In this document: in pieces, positions 6,982 to 14,052 of the stretch
Position numbering within the stretch: position 1 is the stretch's first letter
Layout of the letters: each line of letters starts with the position of its first letter
From: Candidatus Merdimorpha stercoravium
Lineage (GTDB): Bacteria; Bacteroidota; Bacteroidia; Flavobacteriales; UBA1820
Direction: 5' to 3'
Assembly (NCBI GenBank): GCA_018715295.1
Contig: DVLY01000097.1
Location: 1-15,582 of the forward strand
DNA length: 15,582 nucleotides
Position numbers and translations under genes: made by a program
The notes under the pieces: generated by a model
Told to the model about the DNA's origin: nothing
Databases searched by the model: none
The model's input: only the letters and a program-made list of their open reading frames with translations

Positions 6982-7714
6982 CGAGGGTACGGAGTTTTTG
7001 GAGGATGAATACGGTGGGGCGGCGGTCGATACCCTCGGGCGGTTGGCTGCGCCAACGGGCGATGCTGCGGGTGTGGATGTACTGCTGGGGCGAAGTCAGA
7101 TCGCACGCAACGGTGAGCAGGGTGGTGGGGGAGCAAGCGCTGAGGATGGCTTGCAGCATTTGCCCGTTGCGGAACGGGGTCTCGATAAACAGTTGGGCGG
7201 AGGATTCCGCTTCGGACCGTTTTTCCAACTGGCGCAGGCGGTTGGCCCGTGCGGTGGGGTCGATGGGCAGGTAGCCGTTGAAGGCGAAGTTCTGTCCGGA
7301 GAGCCCGGAGGCCATCAGGGCCATCAGCAGCGAAGAGGGACCGCTAAGGGGCACTACGGGGATGTCCAGGCGGTGTGCTTCGCGTACCAAGAGTGCCCCG
7401 GGGTCGGCGACGGCCGGGACGCCGGCTTCCGAGATAATGCCCAGGTCGAATCCTTGCAGGCAGGGGGCGAGCGCTTCCCGCGCGACGGTGCGGTTCGACC
7501 GCTTCCCGATGTCGTAGAAGGTCAGGGGGTCGATCGGCTTGTCGGGCAGGATACGACGGATAAACCGCCGGGCGGAGCGGATGTTTTCTACGGCAAAGTA
7601 TTGCAGCGGAGCGACGACTTCGCGTATTTTCTCCGGCAATACCTCCCGATAGTCCGTTTCGGCGATGAAACAGGGGATCAGGTACAGGGTGCCTTTGGCG
7701 GGAGCGGGCTCCAT
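6974..7714 (-). CDS. RsmI-like SAM-dependent methyltransferase (tetrapyrrole methylase fold)
   Basis: A 246-residue protein of the tetrapyrrole-methylase superfamily, closest by eye to RsmI, which 2'-O-methylates C1402 of 16S rRNA. The RsmI landmarks are present in changed form: GTLYLIPCFIAE at residues 8-19 where RsmI has GTLYVVATPIGN; SEAGVPAVADPG (95-106), the SAM-binding loop; VVPLSGPSSLLMALMASGL (120-138); and FIETPFRN (176-183) where RsmI has YESTHR. These changes suggest a paralog with a different or unknown substrate; a diverged RsmI is the alternative. It starts 6 bp after the DUF3127 gene and overlaps the next gene by 8 bp. The ATG at 7714 fits the normal N-terminal distance to GTLYL. 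Confidence 0.82.
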   Translation of the reverse strand: MEPAPAKGTLYLIPCFIAETDYREVLPEKIREVVAPLQYFAVENIRSARRFIRRILPDKPIDPLTFYDIGKRSNRTVAREALAPCLQGFDLGIISEAGVPAVADPGALLVREAHRLDIPVVPLSGPSSLLMALMASGLSGQNFAFNGYLPIDPTARANRLRQLEKRSEAESSAQLFIETPFRNGQMLQAILSACSPTTLLTVACDLTSPQQYIHTRSIARWRSQPPEGIDRRPTVFILQKLRTLDD

Positions 7715-7720
7715 GCGGGA

Positions 7721-8131
7721 TCAGAACGGCAGGTCGTCCTCTTCGGGGGAGGGAGCAGCGGGAGCGGGGTTCTGAGGTGCTTGGGGGGCGGCAGCCGGTG
7801 CACTCTGTGCGGCAAAAGGATTGGCAGGAGCGGGAGCGCCTTGTGCAGCGCCGGGAGTGGCGGTTTCGATGCGCCATCCGCCTACCGTGGTGAAGTAACG
7901 GACTTCACCCGTCCGGGGGTCGGTCCATTCACGGCCGCGCAGGTTGATGGAGATGCGTACGTATTGTCCTTCGGTGAATCCGTCCAGAAGAGCGGCGCGG
8001 CTTTGGGCAAATTCTACCAGGATGGTTTGCGGATACATTTCGTCGGTGAGCAGGACGCATTCGCGTTTGGAAAACGTCGGGGTGATCTGCTGGACGGGCG
8101 ATATTTTCTTGATCGTGCCTATTAGTTCCAT
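7721..8131 (-). CDS. DUF3127 protein with SSB-like acidic C-terminal tip
   Basis: A 136-residue protein of the DUF3127 family, found mostly in Bacteroidota. The first 92 or so residues look like one small beta-barrel (OB-like) domain: MELIGTIKKISP, then KRECVLLTDEMYPQTILVEF (22-41), EGQYVRISINLRGREW (54-69) and a closing VGGWRIE (83-89). A flexible Ala/Pro/Gln-rich linker (about 91-128) follows, and the protein ends in EEDDLPF. This is the arrangement of single-stranded-DNA-binding protein: OB fold, disordered linker, acidic tip ending in Phe. A role in DNA or nucleoprotein metabolism is inferred. It is first gene of the operon with the RsmI-like enzyme, the PNPOx-like protein and recX. I use the ATG at 8131, because homology starts at MELIG; a TTG 12 bp upstream is less likely. 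Confidence 0.82.
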   Translation of the reverse strand: MELIGTIKKISPVQQITPTFSKRECVLLTDEMYPQTILVEFAQSRAALLDGFTEGQYVRISINLRGREWTDPRTGEVRYFTTVGGWRIETATPGAAQGAPAPANPFAAQSAPAAAPQAPQNPAPAAPSPEEDDLPF

Positions 8132-8208
8132 GATGGGGTGCAAGTATTTGTTTTACGGTTTGTTTTTTTTCAAAGACCGGGCGTTCGATTTTCCCGGACC
8201 TCTTGCAA

Positions 8209-8240
8209 CAAAGGTAAGAAATGCCGGGCGTAGTGACAAG
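8209..8240 (-). promoter_or_regulatory. Promoter of the DUF3127-recX operon
   Basis: On the minus strand CTTG (8237-8240) is followed after 20 nt by TACCTTTG (8209-8216), a perfect -7 box and a near-perfect -33 box for Bacteroidota. It lies 77 bp upstream of the ATG at 8131. This is the best-formed promoter in the window. Confidence 0.7.
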
Positions 8241-8302
8241 TCGGAGGCCAAGTTTTCGGGCTTGACAGCGCCGGGAAATTCTTCGTGGGTGTTCCCCGAT
8301 GT

Positions 8303-8365
8303 GTGCGGGCAAGCAAAAAGCCGGAAGGCGCAAAATGCGCCTTCCGGCTTTTTGCTTGCTCGCAC
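8303..8365 (-). terminator. Intrinsic terminator of the symporter gene, probably bidirectional
   Basis: A long inverted repeat centred on AAA (8333-8335). The arms 8309-8332 and 8336-8359 pair perfectly over 24 bp, and after one G-T position they continue for 5 more pairs out to 8303/8365. The GC-rich inner stem (GCCGGAAGGCGCA) is flanked by A5 and T5 tracts (8315-8319 and 8349-8353), so U-runs follow on both strands. It begins 7 bp after the symporter stop at 8373. The design matches the terminator at 3252-3302. Confidence 0.85.
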
Positions 8366-8372
8366 GCCCGGT

Positions 8373-9626
8373 TTATTCCCGAGCGGGTGTTTGCGGGGCG
8401 GCATCGCGTCGGGATTTGCCGCACAAGTAGTCGGTAACTACGGCGCAGGCGGCATCGCCCGTGATGTTGAGCACGGTGCGGATCATGTCGAAGATCCGGT
8501 CCAGGGCAAAGAGCAGGGGAAGACCCGAGAGGGGAATCCCTGCCGAAGCCAGTACCGCTACCACCATGAGCGTGGGGCCGGGGACGCCGGCCTGTCCGAC
8601 CGCACCCAGCGATGCGGTGATGGAGATGGCGATGTAGTGCCCCAGGTTGAGGTCGATGCCGTACAACTGGGCGAAGAACAAAGCCACCAGGGTGTAGTAG
8701 ATGGCATTGCCGGTCATGTTGATGGTCGCTCCCAAGGGAATGACGAAGGAGGTAACCTGCTTGGATACGCCGAGTTTCTTTTCGACCGTCTCCATGTTCA
8801 CCGGCAGGGTAGCCATGGACGAGGAGGTGGAAAAGGCGACGATCTGCGGCTCGGCCATCGACCGGAAAAAGTGGGTAACCGGCGTGCGGGAGAACAAAGC
8901 GATGGTCAGCGGGTAGATGCCCAGACCCATGGCCAGTACCACGATGATGTCCACCCACAGGAGGTTGGCTACCGAGAGCAGGATGTCGAAGCCGAAGGTG
9001 CCGGTAGCGTCGGCCATCAGACCGAAGACGCCCAGCGGAGCGACGAGCATCACTTTGTTGATGCACCAGATCAGGGCTTCGAGCAGGTAGTTCACTCCCC
9101 GGATGACGGGTTCTTTCTTGCCGGCGGCCAGCGTCGAGATGCCGAATCCGAGGAAAAGTCCGAAGACGATGATCTGCAGGATGTTCCCTTCGGTGAGGGC
9201 GCGGACGGGGTTGGCCGGGATCATGCCGATGATCGTCCCCCAGAAGGTGAGCGAAGGCGGGGTACTCATGTCGGTGGTGTTTTGCGAGGCGAGCAGGTCG
9301 ATGCTGCTGGCATCCAGCCCGCTGCCGGGAGCAAGCCACGATCCGATCAGGATGGCCAGAACGGTCGATATGAGGGTGGTGACCAGGATATAACCGATAC
9401 TCGTTACCCCGATGCGGCCGGCGGAGCGGCTTCCGCCCAGGGTGGCTGCGCCGCTGACAATGGAAATAAAGACCAGCGGGACGACCAGCATCTGGATCAG
9501 TTGCATGAAGAGGGTGCCCAAAGGCGCCAGTACGTGAGCCGAGGGTCCCATCAGATAGCCTACGAGGATACCCAGGATCATCGCGGCAAAGACCCAGAAG
9601 CTCAGGTTGCGGAGTAGTTTTTTCAT
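8373..9626 (-). CDS. Dicarboxylate/amino acid:cation symporter (DAACS family)
   Basis: A 417-residue inner-membrane transporter of the DctA/GltP family (TC 2.A.23), which imports acidic amino acids or C4-dicarboxylates with sodium or protons. Multiple hydrophobic spans fill the sequence. The serine-rich re-entrant loop AFSTSSSMATLP is at about 264-275. The GATINMTGNAIY segment is at about 299-310, where the family usually has NMDGT. The final transport helix carries Asp376, Asp380, Arg383, Thr384, Asn387 and Asp391, equivalent to the substrate- and sodium-binding residues of GltPh. The conserved Arg and Asp are compatible with an acidic substrate, but the choice between aspartate/glutamate and dicarboxylate is open. 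It is transcribed alone, with a terminator 7 bp after the stop. A dicarboxylate role would fit metabolically with frdCAB, but they are not linked here. Confidence 0.92.
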   Translation of the reverse strand: MKKLLRNLSFWVFAAMILGILVGYLMGPSAHVLAPLGTLFMQLIQMLVVPLVFISIVSGAATLGGSRSAGRIGVTSIGYILVTTLISTVLAILIGSWLAPGSGLDASSIDLLASQNTTDMSTPPSLTFWGTIIGMIPANPVRALTEGNILQIIVFGLFLGFGISTLAAGKKEPVIRGVNYLLEALIWCINKVMLVAPLGVFGLMADATGTFGFDILLSVANLLWVDIIVVLAMGLGIYPLTIALFSRTPVTHFFRSMAEPQIVAFSTSSSMATLPVNMETVEKKLGVSKQVTSFVIPLGATINMTGNAIYYTLVALFFAQLYGIDLNLGHYIAISITASLGAVGQAGVPGPTLMVVAVLASAGIPLSGLPLLFALDRIFDMIRTVLNITGDAACAVVTDYLCGKSRRDAAPQTPARE

Positions 9627-9689
9627 TTTTTTATGGCGTTTTTTCGTGAATTTCGCTCGGAGGAAACCTCTCCGTAGGATGATCTTTTC

Positions 9690-9697
9690 CCAAGGTA
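9690..9697 (-). promoter_or_regulatory. Candidate -7 element of the symporter gene
   Basis: On the minus strand TACCTTGG, one base off TAnnTTTG, 63 bp upstream of the symporter ATG. No convincing -33 element was found. It is the best match in the 9627-9787 gap. Confidence 0.35.
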
Positions 9698-9708
9698 AAA
9701 GCCGTGGG

Positions 9709-9760
9709 AGGCAGGAAACGTGAATAGTCTGCTACGGAAGACTTTTTAGAAAGCCTGCCT
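9709..9760 (-). other. Nested inverted repeats upstream of the symporter gene
   Basis: AGGCAGG (9709-9715) pairs with CCTGCCT (9754-9760), and within it AGTCT (9726-9730) pairs with AGACT (9739-9743). Together they could form a branched structure or mark protein-binding sites. They lie between the peptidase terminator and the symporter's candidate -7 box, so they would sit upstream of, or at, the promoter. Function unknown. Confidence 0.3.
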
Positions 9761-9787
9761 TGGACAGATGTGGTGTTCAGGTAAAAA

Positions 9788-9825
9788 ATCGGTTTCGGCC
9801 GGGAGGATTCCCGGCCGAAACCGAT
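9788..9825 (-). terminator. Intrinsic terminator of the comM-GNAT-peptidase operon
   Basis: A perfect 17-bp stem (9788-9804 with 9809-9825) with a 4-nt loop. Read on the minus strand it begins 12 bp after the peptidase stop and is followed by a U-run from the A6 tract at 9783-9788. Confidence 0.9.
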
Positions 9826-9837
9826 CCCGACAGGGAT

Positions 9838-11943
9838 TTACTGGATGAAGCCCCGGCTACGCAACAGCGGCTCGACCGAGGGTTCGCGGCCTTTGAAGTC
9901 GCGGAACAGCACCATGGCGTCCTCGGTGTCGCCCTTGGCGAGCATCTTGTAGCGGAAGTCGTGGGCCGTTTGCGGGTCGAAGATGCCGTTGCGGGCAAAC
10001 GAGTCGAAAGCGTCGGCATCCAGTACTTCTGCCCACAGGTAGGCGTAATATCCGGCCGAATACCCTCCGGAGAAGATGTGGCTGTAGTACGGGCTGCGGT
10101 AGCGGGGATAGATTTCGGAGATCAGTCCGATGCGGTCCATCGAGGCTTTTTCAAAGGCGTTCACGTCGCGTTTTTCCACCTTGTCGAGCGTGTGCCAGTC
10201 CATGTCCAGAATACCGGCTGCCAGGAATTCGGTCGTGGCGAAGCCTTGCCCGTAGGTATCGGCCTGACGGATTTTGTTTACCAGCGAGTCGGGGATGACT
10301 TCGCCCGTCTGGTAGTGCGTGGCGTAGAGTTGGAGTACTTCGGGGTGCATGGCCCAGCGTTCCATGATCTGGGAGAAGAGCTCCACGAAGTCGTGCTGTA
10401 CGTTGGTGCCGGCCAGACTTTCGTATTGGACGTCGGTGAGCAGGCTGTGCAGGCAGTGGCCGAACTCATGGAAGTAGGTCTTCACGTCGTCGATGGACAG
10501 CATCGGCGGGGTGTCGCCCACCGGTTTGGGGAAGTTGGTGGTGAGCGATACCACCGGGATGCGGCGTACCCCGTCCACGTATTTCTCGCTGCGGTAGTCC
10601 GTCATCCAGGCTCCGGGGCGTTTGCTGGCGCGTACGTAATAGTCGCAGTAGAGGATGCCCATCAGGGTGTCGCGGTCGTCGTACACTTCGAAGACCCGTA
10701 CATCGGGATGGAACACCGGCATGTCGTCGCGCTGGCGGAAGGTCAGTCCGTAGAGCTTGTTGCTGACGGTGAAGATGCCTTTGGTGACGTTATCGACCGT
10801 AAAGTAGGGTTTGGTGTCCTCCTCGGAGAGCTTGTATTTTTCGGAGCGGATCTTGTCGGCGTAGTACCACCAGTCCCACGGCTCGGCACGGAAATCGCCG
10901 CCTTCCAGGTCGATGTAGGCCTGGATCTCGGCGAGTTCTTCCTTGGCCTTTTTCAAGGCGGGCTTCCACACTTGGTACATCAGTTGGTAAGCAGCCTGGG
11001 GGGTCTTGGCCATGTTCTCGTCCAGCATGTAGGCGCCCCAGTTGTCGAAGCCCAGCAGTTGGGCTTTTTCCACCCGGAGGTTGACCATCGAATCGACGAC
11101 TGCCTTGTTGTCGGCGTCGTTATTGCGGTCGCAGCGCTGTACGTAGCCTTCGATCACTTTTTCCCGCAGGTCGCGGCGGGTGGAGTAGGTAACGAAGGGA
11201 ATCCAGCTGGGTTTTTGCATCGTAACCACGTAGCCTTCCTCGCCCAGCGCCTTGGCATCGGCTGCCATCGAGGTTTTTACGGCTTCCGGCAGGCCGTCGA
11301 GGTCGTTTTCGCCCAGGCGGATGACGATGTCGTTGGTCTCCTTGAGCACGTTGTTGCCGAAGGTGAGCGAGAGGGAGGCCAGGGCGGAGTTGATCTCGCG
11401 CAGGCGGGCTTTCTTGTCCTCGGGCAGGTTGATGCCGGAACGCTCGAAGCCTTTGTACAGTTTTTCCGTCAGGCGGGCTTTCTCACCCGTCAGACCGAGC
11501 GAGTCGCGGTGGTCGTACACGTATTTGATGCGCTGGAACAAACCCTCGTTGAGGGCGATGTTGTCGTAGTGGGCGGTGAGCAGCGGGGTAACTTCCTCGG
11601 CGATGGCGTCCAGGGTGTCGTTGGTATTGGCTTCGGTGATGTTGAAGAAGACCATCGATACCCGGGAGAGCAGGTCTCCGGAATTTTCGTAGGCCAGCAC
11701 CGTGTTTTCAAAGGTGGGCGTTTCGGGGTTGGCCACGATCGAGTCGATCTCGGCGCTGTGCTGTTGGATGCCTTCCAGAAAAGCCGGCTTGTAGTCTTCG
11801 TTGGTGATCCGGTCGAAGGGAGGCACTTGGTACGGAGTGTCGTACGCGGAGAAAAATGGATTCATGTGTTCCTGTTGTTTGGTCGCGCAGCCCGCCAGCA
11901 AAGCGCAGACGGCCGCTGCGATGAGGATTCGTTTTCTTTTCAT
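9838..11943 (-). CDS. M3-family metallopeptidase (Dcp-type peptidyl-dipeptidase), lipoprotein
   Basis: A 701-residue zinc peptidase of the M3 (thimet/oligopeptidase) family, closest by eye to peptidyl-dipeptidase Dcp, which removes dipeptides from the C-terminus of short peptides. The catalytic HEFGH motif is at residues 492-496 (zinc ligands His492 and His496, catalytic Glu493). The third ligand Glu521 is in DFVELFSQ, at the expected distance. SLAGTNVQHDFVE and the C-terminal YYSHIFSGGYSAGYYAYLW (about 619-637) are typical of M3. The start at 11943 gives KRKRILIAAAVCALLAGC, a lipoprotein signal with Cys19. There is no acidic run after the cysteine, so I infer anchoring on the periplasmic side, not surface export. 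Classical E. coli Dcp is soluble. It is last gene of an operon, 26 bp after the GNAT gene. Confidence 0.93.
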   Translation of the reverse strand: MKRKRILIAAAVCALLAGCATKQQEHMNPFFSAYDTPYQVPPFDRITNEDYKPAFLEGIQQHSAEIDSIVANPETPTFENTVLAYENSGDLLSRVSMVFFNITEANTNDTLDAIAEEVTPLLTAHYDNIALNEGLFQRIKYVYDHRDSLGLTGEKARLTEKLYKGFERSGINLPEDKKARLREINSALASLSLTFGNNVLKETNDIVIRLGENDLDGLPEAVKTSMAADAKALGEEGYVVTMQKPSWIPFVTYSTRRDLREKVIEGYVQRCDRNNDADNKAVVDSMVNLRVEKAQLLGFDNWGAYMLDENMAKTPQAAYQLMYQVWKPALKKAKEELAEIQAYIDLEGGDFRAEPWDWWYYADKIRSEKYKLSEEDTKPYFTVDNVTKGIFTVSNKLYGLTFRQRDDMPVFHPDVRVFEVYDDRDTLMGILYCDYYVRASKRPGAWMTDYRSEKYVDGVRRIPVVSLTTNFPKPVGDTPPMLSIDDVKTYFHEFGHCLHSLLTDVQYESLAGTNVQHDFVELFSQIMERWAMHPEVLQLYATHYQTGEVIPDSLVNKIRQADTYGQGFATTEFLAAGILDMDWHTLDKVEKRDVNAFEKASMDRIGLISEIYPRYRSPYYSHIFSGGYSAGYYAYLWAEVLDADAFDSFARNGIFDPQTAHDFRYKMLAKGDTEDAMVLFRDFKGREPSVEPLLRSRGFIQ

Positions 11944-11969
11944 ATATCCGGTTTTTTTGTGTGTTGTAT

Positions 11970-12464
11970 TTACAATTCTTTTTCCCGAAGCGTTCCCCGG
12001 TGCGTGCGGTCGGTACAGAAACCGACAGGACGGAATCCGCGGGCGGAGTAGTACTCGTTCAGTGCCTGGTTGTCGGCCCGGCAGTCCAGGCGGAGGACTT
12101 GGTAGCCATGTTCCTGGGCCCAATGCTGGCAATAGTCCAACAGCGCCGCTCCGGCGCCCTGCGCTCCGGGGGCGGAAGCCAGGTTGTGCAGGTAAAGGGC
12201 GCCGGGGCGTTCCTTGCCCGCCCAATAGGGGTCCTGATCGGCCAGGGCGATCAGTCCGCAGACCGTGCCCGAGGTGTCGCGGGCCACGAGGAGTTTCCCT
12301 TCGGCCAGTTTCCCTTCGAAGTAACTGCGGGGGAAGAAATTTTCATAGCCTTCCCATTGGACGATGCGACGTTCGGAGAGCCACTGCTGACGCCGGCGGA
12401 GGATCTCCAGGATCGTTTCCAGGTCGGAGGGCAGGGCGGCGGATACGGTATAGTCGTGGTTCAT
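11970..12464 (-). CDS. GNAT-family N-acetyltransferase
   Basis: A 164-residue acetyltransferase that would transfer acetyl from acetyl-CoA to an unknown amine. The GNAT pattern is visible: an N-terminal helix with ILEILRRRQQWLSE (18-31); a central strand GTVCGLIALADQDP (66-79); motif A with LYLHNLASAPGAQGAGAALL (90-109), whose QGAGA is the acetyl-CoA pyrophosphate loop; then LRLDCRADNQALNEYYSARGF (124-144), the motif-B strand and helix with the usual Asn and Tyr. The ATG at 12464 lies 11 bp after the comM stop and gives normal GNAT length. The open frame extends further upstream inside comM, but that part has no GNAT character. Substrate unknown. Confidence 0.88.
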   Translation of the reverse strand: MNHDYTVSAALPSDLETILEILRRRQQWLSERRIVQWEGYENFFPRSYFEGKLAEGKLLVARDTSGTVCGLIALADQDPYWAGKERPGALYLHNLASAPGAQGAGAALLDYCQHWAQEHGYQVLRLDCRADNQALNEYYSARGFRPVGFCTDRTHRGTLREKEL

Positions 12465-12475
12465 GGCCGGGAGGA

Positions 12476-14023
12476 TCAACGGTTTTGCCCCAGCCAGCCT
12501 TCGCGGTCCAGGCTGCGGTACTGGATGGCTTCGGCCACGTCCTGGGGGGCGATGTCCTGCCGCTCGGCCAAGTCGGCGATGGTGCGGGACACCTTCAGGA
12601 TGCGGTCGTAGGCGCGGGCGGAAAGCGAGAGGCGTTCCATGGCGGTCTTGAGCAGGGTGCGGGAGCGGTCGTCCAGGCGGCAGAACTCGTCGAGGGCGCG
12701 GGTGTCCATCTGGGCATTGCAGGTGATGCCCGGCCGGTCGGCAAAGCGGCGTTGCTGGGTCTGGCGCGCGCGGACCACCCGGGCCCGGATGGCCGAGGAG
12801 GGTTCTCCGCGACGTTCGTCGGAGAGCTGGTCGAAATTGACCGGTTCGACTTCGATGTGCAGGTCGATCCGGTCCAGCAGCGGCCCGGAGATCTTGCTGA
12901 GGTAGCGCTGGATTTCGGCCGGCGACGAAGAGAAAGCCTTTGTCGGGTCGGCAAAGCCGCCCGAGGGGCTGGGGTTCATCGAGGCGATGAGCATGAACGA
13001 GGCCGGGAAGCAGACCGATTGCCGCGCCCGGGAGATGGTCACGATGCGGTCTTCGAGCGGTTGGCGCAAGACCTCGAGTACGGATTTTTGAAATTCGGGC
13101 AACTCGTCCAGAAACAGCACGCCGTTGTGTGCCAGGGAGATTTCGCCCGGCTGGGGGTATTGGCCGCCCCCGACCATCGCTACGTTGGAGATGGTGTGGT
13201 GCGGGCTGCGGAAAGGCCGTACGGTCATCAGTCCGCTGTGGGCGGAGATCTTGCCGGCGACCGAATGGATCTTGGTGGTCTCCAGCGCTTCGGAAAGGGT
13301 CATGGGCGGCAGGATGGTCGCGATGCGTTTGGCCAGCATCGTCTTTCCGCTGCCGGGAGGCCCGACCAGGATGACGTTGTGCCCGCCGGCGGCCGCGATC
13401 TCCAGGGCACGCTTGATGTTTTCCTGGCCTTTCACATCGGCAAAGTCCAGCCCGGAGCGGTTTTCGTTTTCGTAAAACAGGGCCTGGAGGTCTACGCATT
13501 CGGCTTCGGGTTCGTAGGTGCCTTTGAAAAAGGAGGTAACCTCTTCGAGGGTGTCCATGCCGTACACTTCGAGGCCTTCCACTACGGCAGCTTCGCGGGC
13601 GTTCTCGCGAGGGAGGATGATGCCCCGGAAGCCTTTCTCCTGCGCCTGGATGGCGATGGGGAGCGCTCCCCGGATGCCTTTGAGCGAGCCGTCGAGCGAG
13701 AGTTCTCCCATGATCATGTAGTGGGCGGCGGGTTCGTCCGGGATCTGTCCCGAGGCGGCCAGGATGCCGATGGCGATCGGCAGGTCGAACGATGCGCCTT
13801 CCTTGCGCATGTCGGCCGGTGCCATGTTGACCGTGATCTTTTTGCCCGGCCAGCGGAAGCCGTTGGTCTCGAAGGCGGCGTTGATGCGGTGCGAGGACTC
13901 CTTGACGGCATTGTCCGGCAAGCCGACCAGGTTGTATCCCACTCCCTGCGAGATATTGACCTCGACGGTAACGGTAACGGCCGAGATGCCTTCGACGGCA
14001 CTTCCGTATGTCTTTACCAGCAT
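12476..14023 (-). CDS. comM: ComM/YifB-family Mg-chelatase-like AAA+ ATPase
   Basis: A 515-residue AAA+ ATPase. ComM in Vibrio is a helicase that drives branch migration of incoming DNA during natural transformation; many non-competent bacteria also keep it, and its role in Bacteroidota is not settled. The N-terminal part is a Lon-protease-like (ChlI) domain with MGELSLDGSLKGIRGALPIA (105-124). Walker A is GPPGSGKT (221-228) and Walker B is GVLFLDE (301-307). SGPLLDRIDLHIEV (379-392) carries the arginine-containing signature. The C-terminal Mg-chelatase domain with LSARAYDRILKVSRTIADL (467-485) is complete. At residues 350-368 the NPCPCG...CxCxP cysteines of many homologs are replaced by Ser or Phe. 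It is first in the operon with the GNAT and M3 genes and diverges from serS; a -7 box lies 29 bp upstream of its ATG. Confidence 0.94.
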   Translation of the reverse strand: MLVKTYGSAVEGISAVTVTVEVNISQGVGYNLVGLPDNAVKESSHRINAAFETNGFRWPGKKITVNMAPADMRKEGASFDLPIAIGILAASGQIPDEPAAHYMIMGELSLDGSLKGIRGALPIAIQAQEKGFRGIILPRENAREAAVVEGLEVYGMDTLEEVTSFFKGTYEPEAECVDLQALFYENENRSGLDFADVKGQENIKRALEIAAAGGHNVILVGPPGSGKTMLAKRIATILPPMTLSEALETTKIHSVAGKISAHSGLMTVRPFRSPHHTISNVAMVGGGQYPQPGEISLAHNGVLFLDELPEFQKSVLEVLRQPLEDRIVTISRARQSVCFPASFMLIASMNPSPSGGFADPTKAFSSSPAEIQRYLSKISGPLLDRIDLHIEVEPVNFDQLSDERRGEPSSAIRARVVRARQTQQRRFADRPGITCNAQMDTRALDEFCRLDDRSRTLLKTAMERLSLSARAYDRILKVSRTIADLAERQDIAPQDVAEAIQYRSLDREGWLGQNR

Positions 14024-14052
14024 GGCGTATGCGTGTGTTTTTTCTATCCTTG

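Noticed and set aside
8132..8143. TTG start 12 bp upstream for the DUF3127 gene
   Set aside because: The ATG at 8131 places MELIG at the N-terminus as in the family; TTG starts are rare.
11944..12225. Longer N-terminus for the M3 peptidase
   Set aside because: It would overlap the GNAT gene and bury the clear lipoprotein signal peptide that begins at 11943.
12465..13499. Upstream extension of the GNAT frame inside comM
   Set aside because: It overlaps comM on the same strand in another frame and has no GNAT character; the ATG at 12464 gives a normal-sized enzyme.
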